Origin: Ruminococcaceae bacterium UBA6364
GTDB taxonomy: Bacteria > Bacillota > Clostridia > Oscillospirales > Acutalibacteraceae
Length of the DNA stretch: 22,247 nt
Assembly: GCA_002440045.1 (NCBI GenBank)
Contig: DJRI01000122.1
Span: 21,624-43,870 of the forward strand
Direction of reading: 5' to 3'
Under the pieces are notes generated by a model, which had not been told where the DNA came from, did not search any database, and was given only the letters and a program-made list of their open reading frames with translations. This document shows positions 14,378 through 21,769 of this stretch, in pieces; position 1 is the first letter of the stretch; each line of letters opens with the position of its first letter. The position numbers and the translations under genes are program-made.

Positions 14378-15265
14378 ATGAACTTTTTTGACCTTCATTG
14401 CGATACAATAGGCGAGTGCCGAAACAAAAATCTTAAATTGCGTTCAAACAATCTGCACATCGACCTTTTGCGCGGTGCGGAAATTGAAAATTGGAAACAG
14501 GTTTTTGCCGTCTGGATACCCGACACTTTAAGGGGCGAAGCGGCTTTTCGGTATTTTCTCGATGTTTACGAATGCTATAAAACCGAGCTTTTTTGCAATA
14601 ACGGCGATATAAAGAATATTACTCCGATACTTTCGGTAGAGGGCGGCGCGGTCTTAGGCGGCGATATTAACAGGCTTTATAAGCTTAAAGAGTGCGGCGT
14701 AAAGCTCATGACCCTTACGTGGAACGGCAAAAACGAAATTGCTTCGGGCGCGTTTGAAGAGTCGGGCGGGCTGACGCCTTTCGGCAAAGACGTTATTCGC
14801 GAAATGGAAAATATAGGCATAACGGTCGATGTTTCGCATCTTAACCGCCAAAGCTTTTTTGACGTTGCCCGCATTGCAAAAAAGCCGTTTGTCGCAACAC
14901 ACTCAAATGCCGATATTGTCAATAAGGAAGAGGGCAGAAAGCGCAATCTTACCGACGAGCAAATAAAAATTATCGGTGAAATCGGCGGCCTTGTCGGGCT
15001 TAACTTCTATGACAGCTTTTTAGATGACGAAAATGCCGCGGGCACAGACGCTCTTTTGCGGCAAATCGAGCATTTTAATGCGTTGGGGTATGAAAATATT
15101 CTTGCTTTAGGCAGCGACTTTGACGGCTGCAGAATTTGCCCCGAGCTTTCGGGTATAGAAAAAATCCCCGAAGCAAAGCGCACGCTTATTAAAAAGGGCT
15201 TAAATGAAAAGCTTGCCGACAATATTTTTTATGATAATGCGGCAAGATTTTTCAATATGCTATAA
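14378..15265 (+). CDS. Membrane dipeptidase-like metallopeptidase (peptidase family M19)
   Basis: M19 enzymes are zinc dipeptidases of the amidohydrolase fold that can cleave dipeptides with a C-terminal D-residue. In this 295-residue protein the metal ligands are in place: H7 and D9 in FDLHCDT, the bridging E88 in SVEGG, the histidines in DVSHLN and ATHSNAD, and the late GSDFDG aspartate. No signal peptide is visible, so it is probably cytosolic despite the family name. It starts 9 bases after yraN with GAGG upstream and is the last gene of the operon. Recycling of D-amino-acid-containing wall peptides is a plausible but unproven role. Confidence 0.92.
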   Translation: MNFFDLHCDTIGECRNKNLKLRSNNLHIDLLRGAEIENWKQVFAVWIPDTLRGEAAFRYFLDVYECYKTELFCNNGDIKNITPILSVEGGAVLGGDINRLYKLKECGVKLMTLTWNGKNEIASGAFEESGGLTPFGKDVIREMENIGITVDVSHLNRQSFFDVARIAKKPFVATHSNADIVNKEEGRKRNLTDEQIKIIGEIGGLVGLNFYDSFLDDENAAGTDALLRQIEHFNALGYENILALGSDFDGCRICPELSGIEKIPEAKRTLIKKGLNEKLADNIFYDNAARFFNML

Positions 15266-15309
15266 AAAGAGACTGTGATTTGTACGAAGCAAATCACAGC
15301 CTTTTTATA
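15261..15309. terminator. Bidirectional terminator between convergent operons
   Basis: Perfect 10-bp stem (15273-15282 with 15290-15299). Flanking TATAAAAAG (15261-15269) and CTTTTTATA (15301-15309) extend the symmetry and give a T-run on both strands. It serves the M19 gene from the left and the GH5 gene from the right. Confidence 0.92.
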
Positions 15310-15316
15310 GCCTTTT

Positions 15317-16783
15317 TTAAAGTGTTATCTTAATTGTGTGCGTGCCAACGCCCGTTTTAAACTCAATGTCGGAGCCGATGTTGCCGCTGTGCTTGATAAC
15401 GGTATATTCGCCGTCTGTTTCAATTGATTTTGCGTCACGGTCAATATAGATAACCGTCGGAACGTCAAATTCTTTATCCTGCTTATAGGTAAGGGTGAAC
15501 GTGCCGTTTTCGTAATCATAGAAATAGCTCTCGATTTCGCCGGTAACAGCCTTCGGGTGAGGCCTTGTAAGAAGCTTTACAAAATCCTCTTTAAGAATGT
15601 TGTCATAGTAGCACCAATAGGTGTTGCTCCATTTATAATCGTCGAATTTTTTAAGAAGGAAACGGAAGTGCGGATACCATCCGTCGCCCTCGGCGCAAGA
15701 ACCCCACTCGCCGACCATGCAGGGCACGCGAAGGCGCTCCTGGGTCGCTCTGTGCTGGTCAAAAATCATACCCACGCGTGAGTTGTTTGCGTATTTGTAG
15801 GCGGGCGTGTCAACCATAAGGTCATATGCATGCGGCGAGAAGCACTGAAGCTTTTCGCGTTCGCCTTTAACAGTGATGGGCGTGTTGCAGCAGGGAATGC
15901 CGAGGTTTGAATAATAGTTGTTGTCAACAAAAAGAATACCGTCGGGCGTTATTTCGCGAACGGCAGTGCCCATTTTGCTTACAAAGGGCGAATAGCGCGT
16001 TTCGTCAAATTTCTTTACAATGTCGTCGCACGAAGAACCGATTTTTCTGAAAACGTCGCCGGGGAACTGGTCAAGCGCCTTGGGCTTGTCGGGTCCGAGA
16101 GCCTCTTTAGCCATTTCTTTTAAGCTGACTCTTTTATCAGTGACTGATGTTGCAACAACACTGCCGATAAGCTTTCTGAATATTTTTCCGCCGTCTGCAC
16201 CCGGGAACGGCTCGTTTAAAAAGTCATATCCGAAAAGGGCGGGGTGGTTTCCGAGCTCTTCTGCCAAGTGCTTCCACATATCGGCAAAATAGTCCTGAAG
16301 ACCTTTTCTGTTGTAGTGAACATTATCCCAGAAGTTGTCAAACGCTCTGTGGCAGGCTCTGCCGTAAAAATAACCCTCGGCCCAAACCGCCAACTGCTTG
16401 TGCGGTGTAAATTCGTCTGTGATGGTTGCCCAGCGCGGTGCGCCGTCGCCGTAGCAATAAGATGAATAAAGGTCCTGGTGACAGTCAAGATAAGCATAAA
16501 TGCCGTATTCTTCGCACTTGTCAAGGAATGCTTTAAGGTCCGAAATAAGCTTTTCGTTGTACTTTCCGGGAACAGGCTCCATGGCGCTCCATGTAAAGCC
16601 GAGCCTTATAATGTTAAAGCCGCGCGCCCTGAATTCTTCAAAGGGGAACGTTTCTGCGGGGTAGCCGTAGTTGTTGTCGTTTCTGTTATAATCCTTTTTG
16701 TCAACAACATTCATACCGGCAAAAATTCGCTCTCTGCCGTATTCATCGACAAATCTGAGATTGTCGGTCAATATTTTTTCCAT
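15317..16783 (-). CDS. Glycoside hydrolase family 5, endoglycoceramidase-like, cytosolic
   Basis: The 488-residue (beta/alpha)8 hydrolase has no signal peptide. Family 5 features: FNIIRLGFTWSAMEPVPGKY, YAYLDCHQDLYS, acid/base E191 in YDFLNEPF and nucleophile E359 in VGEWGS, then a C-terminal beta domain (about 400-488). The MEPVPGKYN and CHQD patterns are those of endoglycoceramidases and related steryl-glucosidases rather than cellulases. The spacing between the two catalytic residues is larger than I recall for known endoglycoceramidases because of a segment of about 50 residues after the NEP motif. ATG at 16783 is used: AGAGGTG lies 6 bases before it, and the in-frame GTG at 16792 is part of that site. 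It starts 5 bases after the phosphoesterase stop, so the two form an operon. The substrate is unknown; a glucosylated lipid taken up or made inside the cell is a guess. Confidence 0.85.
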   Translation of the reverse strand: MEKILTDNLRFVDEYGRERIFAGMNVVDKKDYNRNDNNYGYPAETFPFEEFRARGFNIIRLGFTWSAMEPVPGKYNEKLISDLKAFLDKCEEYGIYAYLDCHQDLYSSYCYGDGAPRWATITDEFTPHKQLAVWAEGYFYGRACHRAFDNFWDNVHYNRKGLQDYFADMWKHLAEELGNHPALFGYDFLNEPFPGADGGKIFRKLIGSVVATSVTDKRVSLKEMAKEALGPDKPKALDQFPGDVFRKIGSSCDDIVKKFDETRYSPFVSKMGTAVREITPDGILFVDNNYYSNLGIPCCNTPITVKGEREKLQCFSPHAYDLMVDTPAYKYANNSRVGMIFDQHRATQERLRVPCMVGEWGSCAEGDGWYPHFRFLLKKFDDYKWSNTYWCYYDNILKEDFVKLLTRPHPKAVTGEIESYFYDYENGTFTLTYKQDKEFDVPTVIYIDRDAKSIETDGEYTVIKHSGNIGSDIEFKTGVGTHTIKITL

Positions 16784-16788
16784 AAAAG

Positions 16789-18021
16789 TCACCTCTGATA
16801 ATTTAAAGTCTTTATTTTGAATTTATTTGAAGCTGTTTTTGTTTTCCAAAAGCTGCCCGCGATTATTTCAACAGTGTATTCTGTGTCGGGCTCAAGCTCC
16901 GAAAACGTGTGCGAAAGCGTTTTGGGCATATCATAAAAATAATATTCCGACCATATTGCTGCCTGCGTTGCGATAAGCCCCGTTTCCTCCTCGCGGACGC
17001 GAATTAAATAATCGTCAACATAATCGCGTTCGATTTTTGCCTGCGGGAAGGTGACTTTAAATCCGTTTTCGGTTACGTCCGAAAAGGTTATTTCAAAATC
17101 GCTGTCAAAATAGGGGGCGACGGCCGTTTTGTAGCGCTCGTCAGTGTATTTGAAGCTGTCGGGATTCCACGGCTCGTCAACTTCCCATGTGTAGGGGAAG
17201 AAGTTTTCGGTTATAACGTCGTAAGGGTAAACTCTTACTCTGCCGTTTTCGTCGGCTTCGACTATTAAAAACTGCGCGCAGCGCTCGCTGTGCGGCGGAA
17301 CGGTGCCGTATATTTTGTCGAACTCGTCAAGCTCAAAATATCTGAAAGAGCCTGTGCCGAACGAGGTGAAGTGCTTTTGGTGCACCGAGCGCGGGTCGTT
17401 AATCGGCGCGTGCGAGTGGCCCGAAAAATCAATTACCTGCGGAAATGCCGCAAGAACGGGATAGAGCGCGTCCTCGCCCCAGTTTATACTGCCGTAAACA
17501 GTGCCCGATATGTGCGGATGCTGGAAAAAGAATATGGGCTTTTTCTTGCCGTCGGCTCTTGCTTTTTTAAGCTGCTCTTTTGCCCAGTTGACTTTTTCAT
17601 CAGAAAAATTGCAGCCGTTTGTCGTGGTAAGACTTATAAAGTGAAAGCCGTTAATAACCTTGTGGTCATCAGGCGGCATATTGAATATTTCAGAGAAACG
17701 CTCAAGCGCGCCTTCTTCGCCGCCTTCGCCGTGAAATTCGTGGCTTGCCATCATAAGCGTGCGCTCTGTTTCGGGCTTTAAGCCGTTGTCAAGCGCGGCT
17801 TTAAAGCTTAACATCTGCGTTCTTGAACCGCTTGTGGCAAAATCGCCAACAACATAAACGGCATCGATTCTTTTGTATGTTTCGTGGCTTTCGGCAATTT
17901 TGTAGGCTAATTCAAGCGCCCTTTTAAAATACTTGTGCTCTTTTGAGTCCTCTTCATCGGGAAAGTGAATGTCACTTACCGCAAGGAATCTCAGAACCGG
18001 TTTGAAATCTTTTTGAAGCAT
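16789..18021 (-). CDS. Calcineurin-like metallophosphoesterase with C-terminal beta-sandwich
   Basis: The 410-residue cytosolic protein is upstream of, and nearly touching, the GH5 gene. Metallophosphoesterase motifs: D17-x-H19 in SDIH, D60 in VVGDFATSG, H168 in QHPH, and GHSH (201-204). The usual GNH[E/D] motif reads Ala-Ser-His-Glu (92-95), so the metal-bridging Asn is replaced by Ser. Residues about 305-410 resemble a fibronectin III-like domain, ending in LEPDTEYTVEI. ATG at 18021 has GGAGGAA 5 bases upstream; a start 26 codons earlier has no ribosome binding site and gives an AT-rich, unrelated N-terminus. The substrate is not predictable; operon logic suggests a phosphorylated product or precursor handled together with the glycosidase. 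Confidence 0.86.
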   Translation of the reverse strand: MLQKDFKPVLRFLAVSDIHFPDEEDSKEHKYFKRALELAYKIAESHETYKRIDAVYVVGDFATSGSRTQMLSFKAALDNGLKPETERTLMMASHEFHGEGGEEGALERFSEIFNMPPDDHKVINGFHFISLTTTNGCNFSDEKVNWAKEQLKKARADGKKKPIFFFQHPHISGTVYGSINWGEDALYPVLAAFPQVIDFSGHSHAPINDPRSVHQKHFTSFGTGSFRYFELDEFDKIYGTVPPHSERCAQFLIVEADENGRVRVYPYDVITENFFPYTWEVDEPWNPDSFKYTDERYKTAVAPYFDSDFEITFSDVTENGFKVTFPQAKIERDYVDDYLIRVREEETGLIATQAAIWSEYYFYDMPKTLSHTFSELEPDTEYTVEIIAGSFWKTKTASNKFKIKTLNYQR

Positions 18022-18053
18022 AAATCTTCCTCCGACTTTGTAAATACGATATA

Positions 18054-18083
18054 ATGATACCATATTATTAATTAATTTTACAA
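18054..18083 (-). promoter_or_regulatory. Candidate promoter of the phosphoesterase-GH5 operon
   Basis: Reading the minus strand: TTGTAA (18083-18078), an 18-bp spacer ending in TATGG, and TATCAT (18059-18054). This leaves about 30 bases before the start at 18021. Confidence 0.5.
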
Positions 18084-18160
18084 TCGGTATTTCGCACAAT
18101 TAACACGGTGAAATTATGGTAAAAACTTTCATAAAATCTGTTTATTTTTAAAAAGCAATA

Positions 18161-18169
18161 TGTTATACT
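18161..18169 (+). promoter_or_regulatory. Possible extended -10 promoter for the DUF1858-trmK operon
   Basis: TGTTATACT provides TG-T-TATACT, an extended -10 box. The -35 region (about 18141-18146, TTTATT) is weak. A short hairpin (GCCGA with TCGGC) lies in the leader near 18200. Confidence 0.4.
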
Positions 18170-18238
18170 TATTATGAGTCAAGTCGGTTTAAAATGCCGA
18201 ACGCTCGGCTCAAGTTATTTTGCAAAGGAGTTTTAATA

Positions 18239-18436
18239 ATGACAATTACAAAAGATACAGTTATAGGAAATATTCTTGACGAAGCGCCCGATACAGCGCC
18301 TTTCTTCCTTGAAATGGGTATGCATTGCCTCGGCTGCCCCGCATCGCGCGGCGAAACGGTTGAGCAGGCTTGCCGCGTTCACGGCGTAGATGCCGACGAG
18401 CTTGTTGCGCGCATCAACGAATTTCTTGACAAATAA
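18239..18436 (+). CDS. DUF1858 small redox-disulfide domain protein
   Basis: The 65-residue protein belongs to the DUF1858 group, linked in many anaerobes to hybrid-cluster-protein-associated redox disulfides. It has TKDTVIGNIL at the start, then MGMHCLGCPAS with a CxxC pair, and a short helical end. AAAGGAG precedes the ATG at 18239; an ATG at 18194 opens the same frame but has no ribosome binding site. The stop overlaps the trmK start (TAATG), so the two are coupled. The function is unknown; a redox or Fe-S-related role is the usual guess. Confidence 0.88.
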   Translation: MTITKDTVIGNILDEAPDTAPFFLEMGMHCLGCPASRGETVEQACRVHGVDADELVARINEFLDK

Positions 18437-19107
18437 TGAGCGACAATCTTTCAAACAGGCTTAAAGCCGCCGCTTCTCTCGTAAGGGGCGGCGGCGTTCT
18501 TGCCGATATAGGCACAGACCACGGCTATGTGCCGGTATATCTTGTTAAAAACGGTATTGTAAAAAGCGCAATTGCCGCCGATATAAACAAAATGCCGCTT
18601 GAAAACGCCGCAAAAGCCGTGCGCGAAAGCGGGCTTTGCGATAAAATACAACTAAGGCTTTCAGACGGCTTAAAGAACTTTAATAAAGGCGAGGCCGACG
18701 AGTTTTTTATTGCCGGTATGGGCGGCACGCTTATAAGCGAAATTCTGTCATCTTCGCCGTGGGTAAAAAACAGCGCTTATCATTTTGTTTTTCAGCCGCA
18801 AAGCAGGGCTGAAGAGCTTCGGGAGTATCTTTTTAATAACGGCTTTGAAATTGAACGCGAAACGGCTGTTTTAGAAGGCAGGCGGTATTACATAGCTTTT
18901 TCAGCTGTGTTTACGGGCAAAAATACGCCGCACTGCTATGCCGATTGCTTTTTGGGAAAGCTGCCGAAAACGCCGGAAGCCAAAAAATACATTTCTTTGC
19001 AAATAAACCGATTGGGAAAAAAATATAACGCGCTTTCTTCGGGTGAAGAAAAAGAGCGCCTTTTTATAACGCTTGAAAAGCTGAAAAGCTTTTCTTTTGA
19101 GGATTGA
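18436..19107 (+). CDS. trmK: tRNA (adenine(22)-N(1))-methyltransferase TrmK
   Basis: TrmK uses S-adenosylmethionine to methylate N1 of A22 in tRNA. The 223-residue protein has the Rossmann motif LADIGTDHGYVPVYL (22-36), acidic D49 at the end of strand 2 and the family motif FIAGMGGTLI (91-100), followed by FQPQSRAEELREYL. The start shares a base with the preceding stop. Pairing with a Nif3-like gene directly downstream is the usual Firmicutes arrangement (yqfN-yqfO), which supports the call. Confidence 0.95.
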   Translation: MSDNLSNRLKAAASLVRGGGVLADIGTDHGYVPVYLVKNGIVKSAIAADINKMPLENAAKAVRESGLCDKIQLRLSDGLKNFNKGEADEFFIAGMGGTLISEILSSSPWVKNSAYHFVFQPQSRAEELREYLFNNGFEIERETAVLEGRRYYIAFSAVFTGKNTPHCYADCFLGKLPKTPEAKKYISLQINRLGKKYNALSSGEEKERLFITLEKLKSFSFED

Positions 19108-19112
19108 TTTTT

Positions 19113-19865
19113 ATGATTACCGTTAAAGATGTTTATGATTTTTTAAATTCAAAAGCGCCGTTTAACACCGCCGCCGAATGGGATAACACGGGGCTTTCCG
19201 TGGGAAGTCTTTCTGCGCCCGCAAAAAGTGTGCTTGTAGCTCTTGATGTTACAAAAGAGCTTATAGAATACGCCGAAAAAAACGGCTTTGGACTTGTTAT
19301 CACACATCACCCGTTGATTTTCAATCCGTTAAAGTCGGTTGAAAAGGGCAGCGTTGTTTATGCGGCTGTTTCTTCCGGTATAACCTTCGTTTCGTCGCAC
19401 ACATGCCTTGATAAGGCAAGCGGCGGCGTCAACGACACGCTCGGCGGACTTTTTTCACTTGAAGATATTTACACTTCGGAACACGACGAATTTCTTAAAA
19501 TCGGTTATCTTAAAAACGCGGTTTCGCCCGACGCATTTGCAAAAACCGTCCGTGACACCCTCGGCGGAGCCGTTCGCTATAACAGCGAGGGGCTTATTAA
19601 AAAAGTCGCGTTTTGCAGCGGCTCGGGCGGCGACTGCATTCGCGCCGCCGCTTTAGAGAATGCCGACGCGCTTTTAACGGGCGACGCCGCGCATCACGAG
19701 TTTCTTGAAGCGCACGAACGCGGTGTTTCGCTGTTTGCGGCGGGGCATTTTGAAACAGAAAACCCCATTGCCGCCGTTCTTTGCGAAAGTATTAAAGAAA
19801 AATTCAACGGCGCGCTTAAAGTTGAGGTCTTTACGCCCGAAAAATTAATTCAAACAATTGTTTAA
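19113..19865 (+). CDS. Nif3-like dinuclear metal center protein (short form)
   Basis: Nif3/YqfO proteins form hexamers with a two-metal site; their biochemical role is still debated. Visible ligands and motifs: W23-D24 in EWDNTGLSVG, H65-H66 in VITHHPLIF, H96 and D100 in SSHTCLDKASGGVND, and the C-terminal GDAAHHEFLEA and AGHFETE. At 250 residues it is the short form, lacking the PII-like middle insert found in Bacillus YqfO (near 370). ATG at 19113 is preferred, with GAGG 10 bases upstream; the in-frame TTG at 19104 sits too close to that site. Confidence 0.93.
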   Translation: MITVKDVYDFLNSKAPFNTAAEWDNTGLSVGSLSAPAKSVLVALDVTKELIEYAEKNGFGLVITHHPLIFNPLKSVEKGSVVYAAVSSGITFVSSHTCLDKASGGVNDTLGGLFSLEDIYTSEHDEFLKIGYLKNAVSPDAFAKTVRDTLGGAVRYNSEGLIKKVAFCSGSGGDCIRAAALENADALLTGDAAHHEFLEAHERGVSLFAAGHFETENPIAAVLCESIKEKFNGALKVEVFTPEKLIQTIV

Positions 19866-19877
19866 AAGGAACAAAAA

Positions 19878-21617
19878 ATGGCACTTGACGGAATATTTCT
19901 CAATTTTTTAACTGCCGAAACGGCAAACGCGGTTGTCGGCGCAAAGGTAGATAAAATTCATCAACCATCAAAAAACGAGCTTGTTTTTGTAATGCGCACA
20001 AGAACGGGTATGTTTAAGCTGTACTTTTCAGCCGACGCAAACGCGCCGCGCTTTCATATTGTAGAAAACGCACCCGAAAATCCGCAAAATCCGCCGATGC
20101 TTTGTATGCTTTTCAGAAAAAGGCTTACGGGCGCAACGCTTACGGCGATTGAACAGCAGGGTCTTGACAGGGTTGTGTTTTTCAGGTTTGACGCAACAAA
20201 CGAAATCGGCGACCGCGAAAAGCTTACGCTTGTCGCCGAAATAATGTCACAGCACAGCAATGTGATTTTGCTTGACGAAAATATGGCGGTTATCGACGCA
20301 TTAAAACGCGTCAACAGTGAAAAATCCTCATACAGACTTGTGCTTCCGGGCGCTTTATATAAGCTTCCGCCCGCACAAAACAAAGCTGATATTCGTTTTG
20401 CCGATATAGACGGGCTTTCTTCGCTTGTGCTCGAAAACAAAAATTCAAAGCTTTCGGGCGCGGTTTTAAAGAGTATCAGCGGCGTTTCGCCGACCCTCGC
20501 GCGGGAGGTTTCTTTCAGAACGTGCTTTGAGGATAAGGGCATTTTTGAGCTTTCGGATATTGAAAAAGAGCGGCTTAAAGCGGCGCTTTCCTATATAAAA
20601 AACGCACTGCTTCTTAACTCGCCCGAAATGACAGCGGTTAAAGACGAAACGGGCAAGCCGTTTGAATTTTCGTTTTTGAAGCTAAGTCAGTATACGGGCG
20701 TCGGCGAATTTAAAAAGTACGAAAGCGCGTCAAAGCTTCTTGAAGCTTTTTATCTTGAACGAAACGAGATGACAAGAACTCATTCGCGCGCGACGGAGCT
20801 TTTTAAACAGCTTGAAACGGTGATAGAGCGCACTTCAAGAAAGCTTTCAAACCAACGCGAGGATTTAAAAAGATGCTCGGGAAGAGACGAATACAGAATT
20901 AAAGCGGAGCTTATAACAGCTTCGCAGTACTCTTTGAAAAAGGGCGATTGTGTTTATGAGGTGTTCGACTATTATAGCAACGAAAATGTCAAAATAGAGG
21001 TTGACCCTGCGCTTTCGCCGTCCTTAAACGCGCAAAAGCTTTATAAAGAGTACCGCAAGCTTTGCACGGCGCAAAAAATGCTTACGGAGCTTATAGAAGA
21101 AAATGAAAAAGACCTTTTGTATCTTGAAAGCGTGCGCGACCTGCTTTGCCGCTCCACGCTTGAGCGCGAATTTGCCGAGATTAAAGAGGAACTTGTTTCA
21201 CAGGGCTTTTTAAAAAGCAAAAAGAACGGCAAAAAGCAAATGAAAAAAGCCTCGCTTTCGCCATTTGAATTTGAAACGAGCGACGGCTACAGGGTGCTTG
21301 TCGGCAGAAATAACATTCAAAACGACAAGCTGACCTTTAAAACAGCCAAAAAAGGAGATATATGGCTTCACGTTCAAAAAGCACCCGGCTCGCACGTTTT
21401 GCTTCAAAGCAAAAACGGCGCGGTTTCTGACGAAGCCATTGTCGAAGCCGCCGAAACAGCCGCGTTTTTCAGCAGTGTTAAATCCTCAACGGTTGTTACG
21501 GTTGATTATACGGACGCAAAAAACATCAAAAAGCCCAACGGAGCAAAACCAGGCTTTGTTGTTTATTACACCTATTATTCCGTTAACGTCAAGCCTAAAG
21601 AGCCAAAAAAGCACTAA
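19878..21617 (+). CDS. rqcH: RqcH, Rqc2/NEMF homologue of ribosome-associated quality control
   Basis: RqcH binds stalled 50S subunits carrying peptidyl-tRNA and directs addition of C-terminal alanine tails that mark the chain for decay. The 579-residue protein has the NFACT-N domain from residue 2, with the diagnostic D97-R98 pair in QGLDRVV, then EIMSQHSNVILLD, a helix-hairpin region, a long coiled coil (about 295-430) and the NFACT-R domain with VLVGRNNIQNDKLT and DIWLHVQKAPGSHVLL. AAAGGA lies 8 bases before the ATG. Older annotations call this family fibronectin-binding protein FbpA. It ends an operon with trmK and nif3, placing translation-related functions together. No terminator is seen directly after it; the hairpin at 21715 may serve. 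Confidence 0.96.
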   Translation: MALDGIFLNFLTAETANAVVGAKVDKIHQPSKNELVFVMRTRTGMFKLYFSADANAPRFHIVENAPENPQNPPMLCMLFRKRLTGATLTAIEQQGLDRVVFFRFDATNEIGDREKLTLVAEIMSQHSNVILLDENMAVIDALKRVNSEKSSYRLVLPGALYKLPPAQNKADIRFADIDGLSSLVLENKNSKLSGAVLKSISGVSPTLAREVSFRTCFEDKGIFELSDIEKERLKAALSYIKNALLLNSPEMTAVKDETGKPFEFSFLKLSQYTGVGEFKKYESASKLLEAFYLERNEMTRTHSRATELFKQLETVIERTSRKLSNQREDLKRCSGRDEYRIKAELITASQYSLKKGDCVYEVFDYYSNENVKIEVDPALSPSLNAQKLYKEYRKLCTAQKMLTELIEENEKDLLYLESVRDLLCRSTLEREFAEIKEELVSQGFLKSKKNGKKQMKKASLSPFEFETSDGYRVLVGRNNIQNDKLTFKTAKKGDIWLHVQKAPGSHVLLQSKNGAVSDEAIVEAAETAAFFSSVKSSTVVTVDYTDAKNIKKPNGAKPGFVVYYTYYSVNVKPKEPKKH

Positions 21618-21672
21618 GAAATTAAAACAAAATTTTTTGCCGAAACGCGTTTAAGTTAGGTGGAAATCGCCT

Positions 21673-21701
21673 TTGAAAAAACGAAAAACGTGTGGTATTA
21701 T
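21673..21701 (+). promoter_or_regulatory. Promoter of the MATE transporter gene
   Basis: TTGAAA (21673-21678), a 17-bp spacer ending in GTGTGG, and TATTAT (21696-21701), again with an extended TG-G. Transcription would start near 21708, only about 7 bases before a terminator hairpin. Confidence 0.78.
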
Positions 21702-21714
21702 ATTCTAAACGAGC

Positions 21715-21759
21715 AGCGAATGCGTAAGTCCGGTTGGGCTTGCGCATTCGCTTTTTTTT
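21715..21759 (+). terminator. Intrinsic terminator/attenuator in the MATE leader
   Basis: A 14-bp stem (21715-21728 with 21739-21752, one G-U pair) has a 10-base loop and is followed by eight T (21752-21759). GGAGGT follows the T-run directly and the MATE ATG is at 21770. It lies downstream of the MATE promoter, so it should either attenuate that gene or end transcripts coming from rqcH. Confidence 0.88.
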
Positions 21760-21769
21760 GGAGGTAATT

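Noticed and set aside
18022..18099. N-terminal extension of the phosphoesterase by 26 residues
   Set aside because: It crosses the candidate promoter and the GGAGGAA site that belongs to the ATG at 18021.
18194..18238. Upstream ATG extending the DUF1858 protein by 15 residues
   Set aside because: No ribosome binding site and atypical residues; AAAGGAG directly precedes the ATG at 18239.
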